From positions 42,103 through 106,102 of the forward strand of contig NZ_CADCJB010000004.1 in the NCBI RefSeq assembly GCF_902801725.1: a stretch of 64,000 nucleotides of DNA. The letters run 5' to 3'. This document shows, one piece after another, positions 25,749 to 36,640 of the stretch. This DNA is from an uncultured Methanobrevibacter sp. (GTDB lineage: Archaea; Methanobacteriota; Methanobacteria; Methanobacteriales; Methanobacteriaceae). The notes under the pieces were generated by a model. It made no database searches. It saw only the letters and a list, made by a program, of their open reading frames with translations, and was not told the origin of the DNA. Position 1 is the first letter of the stretch; each line of letters starts with the position of its first letter. The translations under genes and the position numbers were made by a program.

Positions 25749-28700
25749 TTCAGCATACTCATTTAAAGATTTGACATTGATTTCATTGTTTTGAACAGCT
25801 TCAATAGCATTCAAAGCAGCTCTTGCACCTGACAATGTGGTGACATAAGGTATGCCAAGTTCAATGGCCAATCTTCTGATGATATAACCGTCTTTTGCAG
25901 ACTGTTTTCCTTCTGAAGTGTTAATAATCAAGTCAACTTCATTGTTTAAGATTGCATCCCTAATGTTAGGAGATCCTTGTGAGACTTTTAATACTCTTTC
26001 AACATCATCAAGTCCGGTAGCGTCCCCAGTACCTGCAGTAGCCATTATTTTAAATCCTAAATTATTTGCTTTTTCTGCAATTGGCCTGATTTTCTTTTTG
26101 TCCAACTCTTTAACACTCATGAATATTGTACCCTCTTGAGGCAATTCCATACCTGCTGAAAGCTGTGATTTATAAAATGCCATTCCGAAGTTTTCATCAA
26201 TACCTATGCTTTCCCCAGTGGATTTCATTTCAGGACCTAAAACAGTATCGGATTCAGGAAGTTTCAAGAATGGGAATACAGATTCCTTAACAGCCACATG
26301 ATCTATTTTAATTTCTTTTGTTAAATTGAAGTCTTTTAATTTAGCTCCATGCATAATCCAAGTTGCAACTTTAGCCAATGGCACCCCAATAGCTTTACTT
26401 ACAAACGGAACGGTTCTACTTGCACGAGGATTGGCTTCAATAATATATACCATTTCCTCATCAAGTTTAACTGCATATTGAATATTCATTAAACCTTTAA
26501 CATCCAATTCGAGAGCCAATTTTCTTGAATTTTCACGGATAGTATCTAAAATATGCACTGGAATGGTTTGAGGAGGTATTACACAAGCAGAGTCTCCTGA
26601 GTGAACACCAGCCTCTTCAATGTGTTCCATGATTCCTGCAATGAATACATCTTCACCATCACATAAAATATCCACATCAAGTTCAATAGCATCCTCCAGG
26701 AACTTATCAACCAAAATAGGATGGTCAGGAGATACCTTTACAGCTTCCTTCATATATTCCTCAAGCTCATTAGTATCATAAACAATTTCCATAGCCCTTC
26801 CACCAATAACATATGAAGGACGTACCAATACTGGAAATGTGATTTCTTCAGCAATTTCTTTAGCCTCTTCAAAGGAATTAGCTGTTCCGTATGGCGCCTG
26901 ATGAATATGCAATTTTTCCAGAAGGTCAGCAAACAGTTCCCTGTCTTCTACCCTGTCAATGCTTTCATATGGAGTTCCCAAGATTTTAACTCCAGCATTT
27001 GCAAGTGGAACTGCCAGATTAATGGAAGTTTGACCACCAAATTGTACAATGACACCATCTGGTTTTTCCTGTTCAATAACACCCATTACATCTTCAAAAG
27101 TCAACGGTTCAAAGAACAGCTTATCTGAAATATCATAATCAGTACTTACGGTTTCAGGGTTGTTGTTGATTAATATTGTTTCGATTCCATCTTCTTTAAG
27201 TGCTAAAGATGAATGTACACAACAGTAATCAAATTCAATACCTTGACCAATTCTAATTGGACCTGCACCAAGAATAACAACTTTCTTTTTGGTAGTTGAA
27301 ACAAGTTCATTTCCAATATCATAACTGCTGTAGTAATAAGGAGTCTTTGCTTCAAACTCAGCAGCACATGTATCAACCATCTTATATGATTGTTTGATGT
27401 TGTATCTTGAAAGCAAGTTTCTGATATACTCTTCAGTTTGACCCGCCAAATCAGCTAATCTTTTATTAGAAAATCCTAGCTGTTTTGCTTTTCTTAAGTA
27501 ATATTCATCATCTAATTTTTCGGCTGTGACATCATTTTCAAAGTTTACGATGTTCCTGATTTTGTATAGGAAGAAATTATCGATTTGGGTAAGTTCCCTG
27601 ATTTTATCAATGTCCATTCCATCTTTTATTGCGGAATAAATTTGGAAGTAGATTAAGTCAGTCGGATTTGCCAAATCCTCTTCTGTGTATTCAACATATT
27701 CAAATCCGTCAAAGCCCATATCAAGAGATCTTAATGCTTTTTGGAATGCTTCTTCAAAGGTTCTTCCAATAGCCATTACCTCTCCAGTTGCCTTCATTTG
27801 AACTCCCACTTGACGGCTGATTCCTTTGAATTTGTCAAAAGGCCATCTTGGGATTTTAATTACAACATAATCGATAGCAGGCTCGAAAGAAGCAGGGGTT
27901 TCTTTAGTAATGTCATTCTTGATTTCATCCAATGTCATTCCTAAAGCGATTTTGGATGATATTTTTGCAATCGGATAACCTGTTGCTTTTGATGCTAGTG
28001 CACTACTTCTTGATACACGTGGATTTACTTCAATAACCTTATATTCATCAGTTTCAGGATTAAGCGCAAATTGGATATTACATCCGCCTCGAATACCCAA
28101 AGCCCTTATAATTTTGATAGATGCATCACGCATTTTTTGAATGGTTTCATCACATAAGTTTTGAATAGGTGCAACTACAACACTGTCCCCAGTGTGGATT
28201 CCCATAGGGTCTATGTTTTCCATAGTACATACAATAATACATGTATCTTCCTTATCCCTCATAACCTCAAATTCAATTTCTTTCCATCCGAGGACTGATT
28301 CGTCAATTAGAACCTGATTAATGAAACTCATATCCAAACCATGATTTGCAATTTCAATTAATTCCTCTTCGTCGTGAGCAATTCCACCACCGGTTCCCCC
28401 TAATGTGAATGCCGGCCTGACGATTACAGGATAGCCTATTTCCTTAACAGCTTCAAGAGCTGCATCTACACTTTCAACCGCCTGACATTTAGGAATTTTT
28501 TCACCTATTTCATCCATCAGATTTGCAAATAAGTCACGGTCTTCCACATCCTTGATTGTCTGGACGTCAGAACCTAAAACTTTAATTCCTTCAAGTAATC
28601 CCAAATCTCCAAGACCTGTTGCAATATTTAATCCGGTTTGTCCACCCATTGTTGGTAAAATAGCATCAATATCTTCTTCTTTTATAATTTTTGCAACAAC

Positions 28701-28916
28701 TTCCGGAGTTAATGGTTCAGTATAAACTGTATCAGCCATATCAATGTCAGTTTGAATTGTAGCTGGATTACTGTTGACTAAAACAGTTTCAATACCTTCC
28801 TCTCTTAATGATTTACATGCTTGTGAACCAGAATAATCGAACTCTGCAGCCTGTCCGATTTGAATAGGTCCAGAACCAATAATTAATACTTTTTTAATAT
28901 CTTTATCAACTGGCAT
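25740..28916 (-). CDS. carB: Carbamoyl-phosphate synthase large subunit
   Basis: A 1058-residue full-length enzyme. Two homologous ATP-grasp halves are evident: [20 protein letters not shown] at the start and [20 protein letters not shown] near residue 550, each with its own grasp domain and [14 protein letters not shown] or [14 protein letters not shown]. The last about 130 residues form the MGS-like regulatory domain ([13 protein letters not shown]). It makes carbamoyl phosphate for arginine and pyrimidine synthesis using ammonia from CarA. Starts 20 bases after carA with the SD GAGG. Confidence 0.98.
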   Translation of the reverse strand: MPVDKDIKKVLIIGSGPIQIGQAAEFDYSGSQACKSLREEGIETVLVNSNPATIQTDIDMADTVYTEPLTPEVVAKIIKEEDIDAILPTMGGQTGLNIATGLGDLGLLEGIKVLGSDVQTIKDVEDRDLFANLMDEIGEKIPKCQAVESVDAALEAVKEIGYPVIVRPAFTLGGTGGGIAHDEEELIEIANHGLDMSFINQVLIDESVLGWKEIEFEVMRDKEDTCIIVCTMENIDPMGIHTGDSVVVAPIQNLCDETIQKMRDASIKIIRALGIRGGCNIQFALNPETDEYKVIEVNPRVSRSSALASKATGYPIAKISSKIALGMTLDEIKNDITKETPASFEPAIDYVVIKIPRWPFDKFKGISRQVGVQMKATGEVMAIGRTFEEAFQKALRSLDMGFDGFEYVEYTEEDLANPTDLIYFQIYSAIKDGMDIDKIRELTQIDNFFLYKIRNIVNFENDVTAEKLDDEYYLRKAKQLGFSNKRLADLAGQTEEYIRNLLSRYNIKQSYKMVDTCAAEFEAKTPYYYSSYDIGNELVSTTKKKVVILGAGPIRIGQGIEFDYCCVHSSLALKEDGIETILINNNPETVSTDYDISDKLFFEPLTFEDVMGVIEQEKPDGVIVQFGGQTSINLAVPLANAGVKILGTPYESIDRVEDRELFADLLEKLHIHQAPYGTANSFEEAKEIAEEITFPVLVRPSYVIGGRAMEIVYDTNELEEYMKEAVKVSPDHPILVDKFLEDAIELDVDILCDGEDVFIAGIMEHIEEAGVHSGDSACVIPPQTIPVHILDTIRENSRKLALELDVKGLMNIQYAVKLDEEMVYIIEANPRASRTVPFVSKAIGVPLAKVATWIMHGAKLKDFNLTKEIKIDHVAVKESVFPFLKLPESDTVLGPEMKSTGESIGIDENFGMAFYKSQLSAGMELPQEGTIFMSVKELDKKKIRPIAEKANNLGFKIMATAGTGDATGLDDVERVLKVSQGSPNIRDAILNNEVDLIINTSEGKQSAKDGYIIRRLAIELGIPYVTTLSGARAALNAIEAVQNNEINVKSLNEYAEGE

Positions 28917-28936
28917 TTGTAATCCTCACTAAATTT

Positions 28937-30019
28937 TTAATAATCATCCATCATCTGATTGAACTCATCAAAAATACTTTTTGTATCATTTGGACCAGGA
29001 CCCGCTTCAGGGTGGTACTGTATACATTTTAAAGGCAGTTCCTTATGAGAAATACCTTCAGGAGTTCCGTCATTCAAATTAATTTGAGCCAATTCCAAAT
29101 CGGTTTCCTTTAAAGATTCCTTATCAATTGTAAACCCATGGTTTTGGGATGTTATAAATACTTTTCCAGTGCTTAAATCTTTAACAGGTTGATTTTCACC
29201 ACGATGACCGAATTTCATTTTATATGATCTTGCACCGAAGGATTTGGCAATCAATTGTTGACCCATACATATTCCAAAAATAGGCAGTCTGTTGGATAGT
29301 TTCTTCATTGTTTCAATTGTCTCTGATACCCTATCAGGATTTCCAGGTCCGGAAGTAATCATCAAACCGCTTGGAGAGTAATCAAGAACTGTTTTATAAT
29401 CAGTATCATATGGGAATAATACTACACCAATATCCCTTTCTAAAAATGAGTTGATGATGCTCTTTTTAACTCCACAGTCAATTAAAGCAACTTTCTTGTC
29501 TGCATCTTCATTAAACACTTTAATTTCTTTAGTTGAAACCAAAGGCACAACATCTCTTTCTTCAATGCTTGGTTGGGATCTTGCCATTTCAAGCAATTTA
29601 TCATCATCAACGTCTTCAGTTGTGATTGCTGCTTTAAGTGAACCTCTTTCACGGATTTTCAAGGTTAAATCCCTAGTGTCTATTCCGCTTATTCCCGGAG
29701 TTTCAAATTCTTTTAAAAAATCATCCAAAGTTTTTTGAGGTCCGAAATTGGAAACTTCACGACAAACTTCACGACAAACAAAACCTTCAACCTGAATATT
29801 ATCAGATTGATACCACTTCTCACTTACCCCATGATTTCCCTCTAACGGGTAAGTGGACATTAAAATCTCTCCTTTAAAAGAAGGATCAGTCAAAGATTCA
29901 GTGTAACCACCCATACCTGTGGAAAAAACAAGTTCTCCCAATTTGGTGGTTTCATAACCAAACCCTTCACCTTTTAAAATAGTTCCATCTTCCAAAGCTA
30001 ATTTAGCTATTTTTACCAT
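28937..30019 (-). CDS. carA: Carbamoyl-phosphate synthase small subunit
   Basis: A 360-residue glutaminase subunit. The N-terminal CPSase domain has [20 protein letters not shown] and the class I amidotransferase domain has the nucleophile Cys251 in FGICMGQQ, with the His and Glu of [10 protein letters not shown] near the end. It hydrolyses glutamine and channels ammonia to CarB. The SD GGTGATG precedes the ATG; carB follows in the same direction. Confidence 0.98.
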   Translation of the reverse strand: MVKIAKLALEDGTILKGEGFGYETTKLGELVFSTGMGGYTESLTDPSFKGEILMSTYPLEGNHGVSEKWYQSDNIQVEGFVCREVCREVSNFGPQKTLDDFLKEFETPGISGIDTRDLTLKIRERGSLKAAITTEDVDDDKLLEMARSQPSIEERDVVPLVSTKEIKVFNEDADKKVALIDCGVKKSIINSFLERDIGVVLFPYDTDYKTVLDYSPSGLMITSGPGNPDRVSETIETMKKLSNRLPIFGICMGQQLIAKSFGARSYKMKFGHRGENQPVKDLSTGKVFITSQNHGFTIDKESLKETDLELAQINLNDGTPEGISHKELPLKCIQYHPEAGPGPNDTKSIFDEFNQMMDDY

Positions 30020-30141
30020 TACATCACCATTATAAAAAAAATATAATTCTCTATCTTTAATATATATTATTTTACTATATTATAAATTATTGTTTTTGAA
30101 AAATTATTCAAAGATTATGAAAAAAACACACCCCGATTTGA

Positions 30142-30166
30142 ATTGTTTTTAATGGTGAAAAACAAT
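30142..30166. promoter_or_regulatory. Nine-base dyad in the carA / SNF2 divergent promoter region
   Basis: ATTGTTTTT (30142-30150) and AAAAACAAT (30158-30166) are perfect complements with a seven-base spacer. ATTGTTTTT also occurs at 30089-30097. The site lies 62 bases before the SNF2 ATG and 123 bases before carA. It may be an operator, but AT-rich arms can form by chance. Confidence 0.3.
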
Positions 30167-30227
30167 GCATAGATTAATATCCGATTAACTACTACATAAC
30201 ACATATTGAATTGAAAGAGAAAAGATT

Positions 30228-31745
30228 ATGGATAGCAAACTTGTAGGCTTAGTTAAAAAGCATTTAAACTCAAAAGATTATTCCAAATTCAAGAAGCTAA
30301 TCAATGATACAAGAATCTATGATTCTCCCAATTATCTGACCGGCGAGCTTAGACCCTATCAAAAAATGGGTTATTCCTGGTTGGTTCAAAATATCCGGTA
30401 CGGATTTGGAAGCATCTTAGCCGACGATATGGGTCTTGGAAAAACAATACAGGTTCTATCTGCAATCCTCTATTTTAAAGAAAATGATTATATGGAAGAT
30501 AAGACAGCACTTATAATTGTTCCTCCAACATTAATATCCAACTGGGAAAATGAAATTAAAAAGTTCTCACCGGATTTAACCTATTTTATCTATCATGGAT
30601 CCAACAGAACATTCCCCTTGGACACTTATGACATCATATTAACCTCCTACGGTGTTGTCAGGCTTGATTTAGATATGTTTTTAGATCAAAGATGGTTTTT
30701 ATGTGTAATTGATGAAGCGCAGAATATTAAAAATCCAAATACAGAACAAACAAAAGCCATTAAGAGCGTTGCTGCCAGAAGCAAAATTGCAATGACAGGA
30801 ACACCTATCGAAAACAAATTGATGGATTACTGGTCGATATTCGATTTTACAAACAAAGGCTACCTGTCTACAAAAGATGATTTCAAAAGACAATACGTAA
30901 TGCCAATAGAAAAATTGGAAGATGAAGAGACCTTGGACGAACTCAAAACTATTGCAAAACCCTTTGTTTTAAGAAGGCTTAAAACGGATGATGACATCAA
31001 AAAAGAATTGCCCGAAAAATTTGTTAATGACATTTACTGCACATTAACCAAAAAGCAGATTAAACTGTATAATGCCATTCTGGAGGAGATATTTTTCGAC
31101 ATTGAAAATTCAAAAGGAATTCAGAGAAAGGGAATTATTCTTAAAATATTAACAGCTCTGAAACAAACCTGTAATCATCCTGCACAATTTTTATCAATCA
31201 AAAATCCAAAAATAAGTGAATCCGGGAAAATGGAGCTTTTAGTGAATATTTTAGAAAACATCCTAGACAATGATGAAAAAGTCATAATATTCACACAATA
31301 CGTTGAAATGGGCAAATTAATCCAACAATTAATTTCTAAAAAGTTTAAGCAGGAAGTACTCTTTTTACACGGCTCACAAACAAGAGAAGAAAAATCAAGA
31401 ATTATCGATACATTCCAGGAGGATGAAGACCATAAAATTTTTGTTGCAACACTCAAAACCGGAGGAACAGGTTTGAATTTAACTGCTGCCCAAAATGTAA
31501 TTCATTATGACCTATGGTGGAATCCTGCAGTGGAAAATCAGGCCACAGACAGAGTTCACAGAATTGGTCAGGAAAATGACGTGATGGTTTACAGATTCAT
31601 CACAAAAGGAACCTTGGAAGAAACTATCGATGCGATAAGCAAGCATAAAACTGATTTAGCCGCCAAATCCATCAGTAACGATGAAACGTTCCTTACCGAG
31701 ATGAACAACGAAGAGCTGAAAGAAGTATTGAAATTAAGATTATAA
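30228..31745 (+). CDS. Compact SNF2-family helicase-like ATPase
   Basis: A 505-residue Snf2 ATPase consisting almost only of the motor. Motif I is DDMGLGKTIQ near residue 66, motif II is DEAQN, motif III is MTGTPIENK, and motifs V-VI are KTGGTGLNLTAA and HRIGQ. Bacterial relatives usually carry a long N-terminal SWIM or helical domain; here only about 45 residues precede the motor. Such ATPases translocate on duplex DNA and remodel protein-DNA complexes; partner and role are unknown. No clear SD. Convergent with nadC and ends one base from it. Confidence 0.9.
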   Translation: MDSKLVGLVKKHLNSKDYSKFKKLINDTRIYDSPNYLTGELRPYQKMGYSWLVQNIRYGFGSILADDMGLGKTIQVLSAILYFKENDYMEDKTALIIVPPTLISNWENEIKKFSPDLTYFIYHGSNRTFPLDTYDIILTSYGVVRLDLDMFLDQRWFLCVIDEAQNIKNPNTEQTKAIKSVAARSKIAMTGTPIENKLMDYWSIFDFTNKGYLSTKDDFKRQYVMPIEKLEDEETLDELKTIAKPFVLRRLKTDDDIKKELPEKFVNDIYCTLTKKQIKLYNAILEEIFFDIENSKGIQRKGIILKILTALKQTCNHPAQFLSIKNPKISESGKMELLVNILENILDNDEKVIIFTQYVEMGKLIQQLISKKFKQEVLFLHGSQTREEKSRIIDTFQEDEDHKIFVATLKTGGTGLNLTAAQNVIHYDLWWNPAVENQATDRVHRIGQENDVMVYRFITKGTLEETIDAISKHKTDLAAKSISNDETFLTEMNNEELKEVLKLRL

Positions 31746-32567
31746 TCAGAATTTCATACTAAAATTAAGGCTTCTTGATGAATGTGTCAAAGCGCCGATT
31801 GAAATGATGTCAACACCTAATTTTGCATATTCCTCAATAGTATCCTCAGTTATGCCTCCAGACACTTCAATCAATGAATTTTGACGAATGTTTAGCTCAT
31901 TCAACTTATCAATGACTTCACTAACATCATCAGGTGACATATTATCAAGCATCACAATATCAGCACCATTTTTAACGCATTCAATAGCGTCATCAAGTGT
32001 TTCAACTTCAATTTCAATCTTTTTAGAAAAGCTGACATTTGCTTTTGCCTTTAGCAATGCTTCAAGAGGAGTTCCGCAGGCCGCAATGTGATTGTCCTTA
32101 ATCAATACCATGTCATCCAGACTAAACCGATGGGTATCCGCCCCGCCTACACCCAAGGCATATTTATCAAATTTGGCGATCGCAGGTGAAGTTTTACGTG
32201 TTCCAGCAACCCTAACATCATAATCCTTAACCAAATTAACATAATGATTAGCTGCACTGGCCACACCACTCATCCTCATAGATAAGTTTAAAACAGTTCT
32301 CTCCAAAAGCAAAATTGTCCTTGCATCTCCTGCAACGGACATTAGCAAATCATTTTTAGATATCTCACATCCATCATTTAACCAGAAGTTGACTTTAATA
32401 CCATATTCTTCAAATACTCCCCTAATTATATCCATTCCTGCCAGAATTCCCTCATCTTTAGAAATTATTTTAGCAGTTATTTCTTTTCCTTTTTCAACAA
32501 CAGCATCTGAAGTAATATCGCCAAATCCCTCATCTTCGGCCAACATGTATTCTATTATTTTATCCAA
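31746..32567 (-). CDS. nadC: Nicotinate-nucleotide pyrophosphorylase, TTG start
   Basis: A 273-residue QPRTase. It shows LAEDEGFGDIT at the start, GTRKTSPAIAKFDKYA, then GGADTHRFSLDDMVLIKDNH and the phosphate-binding end VSGGI with ISIGALTHS. It converts quinolinate and PRPP to nicotinate mononucleotide. The start is TTG at 32567: the SD AGGTGAT lies at 32571-32577, and the next Met (seven codons on) would cut into the conserved N-terminus. nadA lies 1.8 kb away; no nadB-like gene is seen, as is usual when aspartate dehydrogenase makes iminoaspartate. Confidence 0.95.
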   Translation of the reverse strand: MDKIIEYMLAEDEGFGDITSDAVVEKGKEITAKIISKDEGILAGMDIIRGVFEEYGIKVNFWLNDGCEISKNDLLMSVAGDARTILLLERTVLNLSMRMSGVASAANHYVNLVKDYDVRVAGTRKTSPAIAKFDKYALGVGGADTHRFSLDDMVLIKDNHIAACGTPLEALLKAKANVSFSKKIEIEVETLDDAIECVKNGADIVMLDNMSPDDVSEVIDKLNELNIRQNSLIEVSGGITEDTIEEYAKLGVDIISIGALTHSSRSLNFSMKF

Positions 32568-32637
32568 AAAATCACCTAAACTTTAATAATTAATTAAAAT
32601 ATATATTTATTCTATAATATAATATAAGTGATTATAT

Positions 32638-33540
32638 ATGGAAATAATATTTTTAGGAACCTCTTCAGCAGTCCATTCGAAAGAAAGAAATCAAGTTTCA
32701 GTTGCCGTCAAGGCATTCGGAAAGGTGATGCTATTTGATTGTGGAGAAGGAACCCAAAGGCAAATGCTTCACACAAAAGTAAGTCCTATGAAAATATCCA
32801 ATATATTCATCACGCATTTCCATGGAGACCATATTTTAGGCCTTCCAGGACTAATACAATCTCTGGGACTGCATGGCAGAAAAGAAAAACTGACAATTTA
32901 CGGACCTAAAGGATTACATAAAGTCAGAGACGCAATATTGAACTTCGGCTATTGTAAATACGAATACCCTCTCGAATTCATTGAGATAGAACCTGGAATC
33001 ATTGAAGAAACTGATGAATACCTTATCAGATGCCAATCTGTCAGACATAATGTTCCAGCACTTGCATATTCAATTGAAGAAAAGAAAAAGCCAAGATTTT
33101 TGCGAGAAAAAGCCATTGAATTAGGAGTTCCCGTTGGCCCTCTTTTCGGCAAATTGCACAATGGAGAAGAAGTCGAAGTTGATGGAAGAATCATAAAGCC
33201 AAAACAAGTTCTTGGAGAACCTAGAAAAGGAATCAAACTCACATATTCAGGAGATACGAGACCATGTGAAGAAATGATTGACCTTGCAAAAGACAGTACA
33301 GTTCTAATCCATGAATCAACATTTTCAAGGCAAGATGAAGAAAATGCAGAAGAGCATGGGCATTCAACAGCAGCCGATGCTGCATACGTTGCAAAGCAAT
33401 CAAACTGTAAAGAATTAATATTAACCCACATCAGCACACGTTATAATGGAAAATTTTCTGAAATTATATTAAATGAAGCACAGGAAATTTTTGAAAATAC
33501 CAAAATCGCTTACGACCTAATGGAAATTGAAGTTAAATGA
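32638..33540 (+). CDS. rnz: Ribonuclease Z
   Basis: A 300-residue metallo-beta-lactamase-fold enzyme of the short RNase Z form. The zinc motif is ITHFHGDHILGLPG near residue 60, with further ligands in SGDTRPC, HESTF and HISTRY. It removes 3' trailers from tRNA precursors. The TATA-like ATAATATAATAT and GTGAT element lie directly before the ATG. The mscS gene begins five bases downstream. Confidence 0.96.
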   Translation: MEIIFLGTSSAVHSKERNQVSVAVKAFGKVMLFDCGEGTQRQMLHTKVSPMKISNIFITHFHGDHILGLPGLIQSLGLHGRKEKLTIYGPKGLHKVRDAILNFGYCKYEYPLEFIEIEPGIIEETDEYLIRCQSVRHNVPALAYSIEEKKKPRFLREKAIELGVPVGPLFGKLHNGEEVEVDGRIIKPKQVLGEPRKGIKLTYSGDTRPCEEMIDLAKDSTVLIHESTFSRQDEENAEEHGHSTAADAAYVAKQSNCKELILTHISTRYNGKFSEIILNEAQEIFENTKIAYDLMEIEVK

Positions 33541-33544
33541 TAAT

Positions 33545-34333
33545 ATGAACCTCCCAACAACACTGGACAATAATTTACAAATTTTAGTTTACATAATAAT
33601 CATTATTGTCTTAACTGCAATCATAACAAAACTTTTTTCATATTTCATGAAAAAAGGGGAACGTGCCGGCCGAGATATGACTGCATCATATCTGATTAAA
33701 GACATTATAACCTACACAATATATTTTATTGCATTAATGTTTATTTTGCAATTCTTTGGAATAAACCTTGCAGGAACATTATTGAGTTTAGGTATCGTGG
33801 GTATTGCAGTGAGTTTTGCAGCTAAGGACATTATTTCCAATTTATTTTCAGGAATCATATTAATACTTGGCAAAAGCATTAAAGTTGGAGATTCCATTGA
33901 AATTGATGGCAAGAAAGGGACTGTCGAGCGTATTTCCCTCAGGTCAACCGTTATCGTTGATGACTTGGGCATAAAGATTAATGTTCCAAACTCCACATTA
34001 ACAAACAATCCCTATCTCGAATTTAAATCCGATGAACTGCGCAGGGTTGATATTAATGCTGGATTGCCTTTAAATATTGATGTTGAAGAATTTAGAGATT
34101 ATATTATTAAGAAAATTGTAACTTATGATGAAATAGCTGATACTCCCATGCCTAATGTTTTTGCAAGGGAAACCAGCTTTAAGCAAACCAAAGTCAAAGT
34201 ATCTTTTTGGATAAAAGAATTTAATACTGAAGACAGACGTAAATTAATAATTGTAAATAAAGATAAATATAAACTGATAATCGCTAACGATATTCGGAAA
34301 TATATAAATACAATGGGTGAAAAAAATGAGTAA
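33545..34333 (+). CDS. MscS-type mechanosensitive channel
   Basis: A 262-residue small MscS channel with three membrane helices. The pore helix and beta domain are visible in GTLLSLGIVGIAVSFAAKDI, IILILGKSIKVGDSIEIDGK and TVERISLRSTVI. It releases solutes under osmotic downshock. The frame extends to a TTG at 33527, but the ATG at 33545 matches the usual N-terminus. Its last eight bases overlap nadA. Confidence 0.9.
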   Translation: MNLPTTLDNNLQILVYIIIIIVLTAIITKLFSYFMKKGERAGRDMTASYLIKDIITYTIYFIALMFILQFFGINLAGTLLSLGIVGIAVSFAAKDIISNLFSGIILILGKSIKVGDSIEIDGKKGTVERISLRSTVIVDDLGIKINVPNSTLTNNPYLEFKSDELRRVDINAGLPLNIDVEEFRDYIIKKIVTYDEIADTPMPNVFARETSFKQTKVKVSFWIKEFNTEDRRKLIIVNKDKYKLIIANDIRKYINTMGEKNE

Positions 34334-35243
34334 TTCCATTCAAGAAGAAATTTTAAAGTTGAAAGAAGAAAAAAATGCCATAATACTGGCGCACAATTAT
34401 CAGCCAAAAGAAATTCAAGAAATTGCCGATTTTCTGGGCGACTCTTTGGAATTATGTATCAAAGCCTCTGAAATTGATGACAAAGATCTTGTAATCTTTT
34501 GTGGTGTGGACTTTATGGCTGAAACTGCATTTATTCTAAATCCTGATAAGAAAATTGTCATTCCAACACTTGAAGCTGAATGTCCAATGGCACATATGTT
34601 GCCGGAAGAGGAGTTATTGAAAGCTAAAGAAGAACATCCTGATGCAGGAGTAATACTTTATGTCAACAGTATTGCGGAAGCAAAACAGCATGCCGACACA
34701 TTATGCACATCTGCAAATGCAGTGAAAGTGACTGAAAGCTTAAAACAGGATAAAATATTGTTCGGACCTGACACCAACTTAGGAAATCATGTTGCCCAAA
34801 AAACTGATAAAGAAATCATTCCAGTTCCAAAAGGAGGACACTGTTACGTTCATAAATTATTCCATGTGGAAGATGTTGAACTGAAAAGAGAGCAGCACCC
34901 TAATGCAGAAATAATATGCCACCCTGAATGTAATATCGAAGTTCAGGAAGCATGTGACCAGGTAATGTCCACTGGAGGAATGCTAAGGTACATCACCCAA
35001 AGTGATAAAGAGGAATTTGTACTCGGAACAGAAATTGACATGATTACAAGAATTAATCTGGAAGTTTCAGGTAAAAAATTATATCCTTTGCTTGAAGGAG
35101 CAATCTGTGAAACCATGAAGTTGCACACACTAGAAAAAGTAAGGGATTCCCTTATAAATGAAGCTCCACAGGTTACATTGCCAAAGGACGTTGCTGAAAA
35201 ATCCTTAAAGGCTGTTCAGCACATGCTTGATGCATCAAAATAG
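34326..35243 (+). CDS. nadA: Quinolinate synthase A
   Basis: A 305-residue iron-sulfur enzyme. It begins with AIILAHNYQPKEIQEIADF and holds the three cluster Cys in FCGVDFMAE, CHPECNIEV and EGAICETMK. It condenses iminoaspartate with dihydroxyacetone phosphate to quinolinate. The frame opens at GTG 34317, but ATG 34326 has the SD GGGTGA five bases upstream, within the end of mscS. Coupling to mscS translation is likely. Confidence 0.96.
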   Translation: MSNSIQEEILKLKEEKNAIILAHNYQPKEIQEIADFLGDSLELCIKASEIDDKDLVIFCGVDFMAETAFILNPDKKIVIPTLEAECPMAHMLPEEELLKAKEEHPDAGVILYVNSIAEAKQHADTLCTSANAVKVTESLKQDKILFGPDTNLGNHVAQKTDKEIIPVPKGGHCYVHKLFHVEDVELKREQHPNAEIICHPECNIEVQEACDQVMSTGGMLRYITQSDKEEFVLGTEIDMITRINLEVSGKKLYPLLEGAICETMKLHTLEKVRDSLINEAPQVTLPKDVAEKSLKAVQHMLDASK

Positions 35244-35267
35244 CTAGTTCGCTAGCTTACTTTTTTT
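35242..35267 (+). terminator. TTCG-tetraloop terminator after nadA
   Basis: AGCTAG (35242-35247) and CTAGCT (35252-35257) are joined by a TTCG tetraloop and followed after three bases by seven T. UUCG loops are unusually stable in RNA, so this is a convincing terminator for the rnz-mscS-nadA transcript. The left arm overlaps the nadA stop. Confidence 0.75.
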
Positions 35268-36234
35268 ATTTTTTAAAATTTTCTAAAAATGAAGTTAATT
35301 CATCAATGAAATAATTATAATCAACATCATTTATCTGATTTTTATTGAATTCGAACATTAACAACTCGCAATCATCAATTAAATTCTTCAAAGGAATTGT
35401 ATCGAATTTCGGCGAATAATATAAATCCTCATAAGGGCTGATGATTAGCGCTTTTGCCTTAACATTTTTCAACTGATTTTCAACATCATACTGAATAATA
35501 GCGTCATTTTGAAATTTAAAATCGTAAATGTCAATGAATAACCCATCATCAACATAATCATCCATCAAAACATCGATTTCATCTTTTGACATTGCATCAA
35601 AGGTATTTCTGGAAGAATAACTTGAATATAAAAGCCTATTAATGGAAACCATTATTTTTGATAAAGATTCACTGTATAATTCAGAATAATAATTTTCGCT
35701 TGAGTCTATGATGCTTTCAATTCCTTTAGCGACAACATAACGATGTCCGGTTGTCCTATATGCACTGCTGTCAACAATGATGAATTTCATATCATCAGGA
35801 TACTCGCAGGCCCAAGTATACACTTCATATCCTCCCAATCCTCTGCCGGTAATTCCAAGAACTTTATCCATGTTCAATTTTTCCCTAAGAAATTTCCGTT
35901 TAAAATTGACTCTATCCAAAAAATTATATTCCGGGAAATTATATCTCAACCCAGTAGTGGAAGGGCTACATGAGTCCGGAACACCAATAGATGATATTGA
36001 AATGAAAAAATAATCATTGAAATCAAAAGGATTGCCTTCAGATGTTAACTGTGAAAAGTCAGCAAGCGAAGATGCATTTCCTTCATAGTTATGACAAAAA
36101 ACAATTGCATTAGTAACGTTGCCATCTTCATCATAGCATGGAGTACCCTTTAAAATATAATCCACAACAACATTTTCAAGAACTTTGCCATTCACAAATT
36201 CAAACTTATCAAAAGTGTACTTCCCATACTCCAA
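35266..36234 (-). CDS. MetX-like alpha/beta hydrolase, catalytic residues lost
   Basis: A 322-residue relative of homoserine O-acetyltransferases with the family pattern GVPDSCSPSTTGLRYNFPEY. At the nucleophile elbow the expected G-x-S-x-G-G reads GRGLGG, so the serine is Gly132; the His position in the C-terminal part is Gln300. Its neighbour at 36641 keeps both residues. It is therefore probably a pseudoenzyme with a structural or regulatory role, or a decaying copy with an intact frame. The TTG at 36234 has no SD; GGGGAGGG at 36262-36269 stands before in-frame ATT codons (36255, 36258), which would give an N-terminus more like the paralogue. Confidence 0.8.
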   Translation of the reverse strand: MEYGKYTFDKFEFVNGKVLENVVVDYILKGTPCYDEDGNVTNAIVFCHNYEGNASSLADFSQLTSEGNPFDFNDYFFISISSIGVPDSCSPSTTGLRYNFPEYNFLDRVNFKRKFLREKLNMDKVLGITGRGLGGYEVYTWACEYPDDMKFIIVDSSAYRTTGHRYVVAKGIESIIDSSENYYSELYSESLSKIMVSINRLLYSSYSSRNTFDAMSKDEIDVLMDDYVDDGLFIDIYDFKFQNDAIIQYDVENQLKNVKAKALIISPYEDLYYSPKFDTIPLKNLIDDCELLMFEFNKNQINDVDYNYFIDELTSFLENFKK

Positions 36235-36360
36235 AATAAATTCAGGATTATTAATAATAATCCCTCCCCAAATTAACTTCTAATTAATAATTGTCTTTGA
36301 AATTTATAAATATATTTACAAGCAATAAACATTAAAGTAAAATATATATAACAATATATT

Positions 36361-36639
36361 TTATAACATATCCTCCAAAAAGCCCGAAAGGAATACGTTC
36401 ATTTCTATTTCTTCTCTTGAAATGAAATCATCCAATCTGATTTTTGCAACCTCGCTTTGAAAAGGGTAGATATTATCGGCAAAATACATTTTAATCTTCA
36501 ATATGCCGTTTCCAACTTCAGTTTCTTCGCTTAAATTTTCATCCAAGAATTTGACCTGACTTTCAGACAATCCAAAAACCTCATATTCAATGAATTTTTT
36601 ATCATTATCATCACCATAATCAGATATTTTTACATCCAT
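36361..36639 (-). CDS. Hypothetical 92-residue acidic protein
   Basis: A small acidic protein with an alternating strand and helix pattern. It begins MDVKISDYGDDNDKKFIEYE and ends in a helical stretch (ISREEIEMNVFLSGFLEDML). The ATG at 36639 is one base after the stop of the preceding MetX-like gene, and its SD GAGGG lies within that gene's last codons, so translation is coupled. I do not recognise a family. Placement between the two hydrolase copies suggests a partner of one of them. Confidence 0.65.
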   Translation of the reverse strand: MDVKISDYGDDNDKKFIEYEVFGLSESQVKFLDENLSEETEVGNGILKIKMYFADNIYPFQSEVAKIRLDDFISREEIEMNVFLSGFLEDML

Positions 36640-36640
36640 G

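Noticed and set aside
32949..33437. 162-codon minus-strand frame within rnz
   Set aside because: Shadow of a clear RNase Z gene with all zinc motifs on the + strand.
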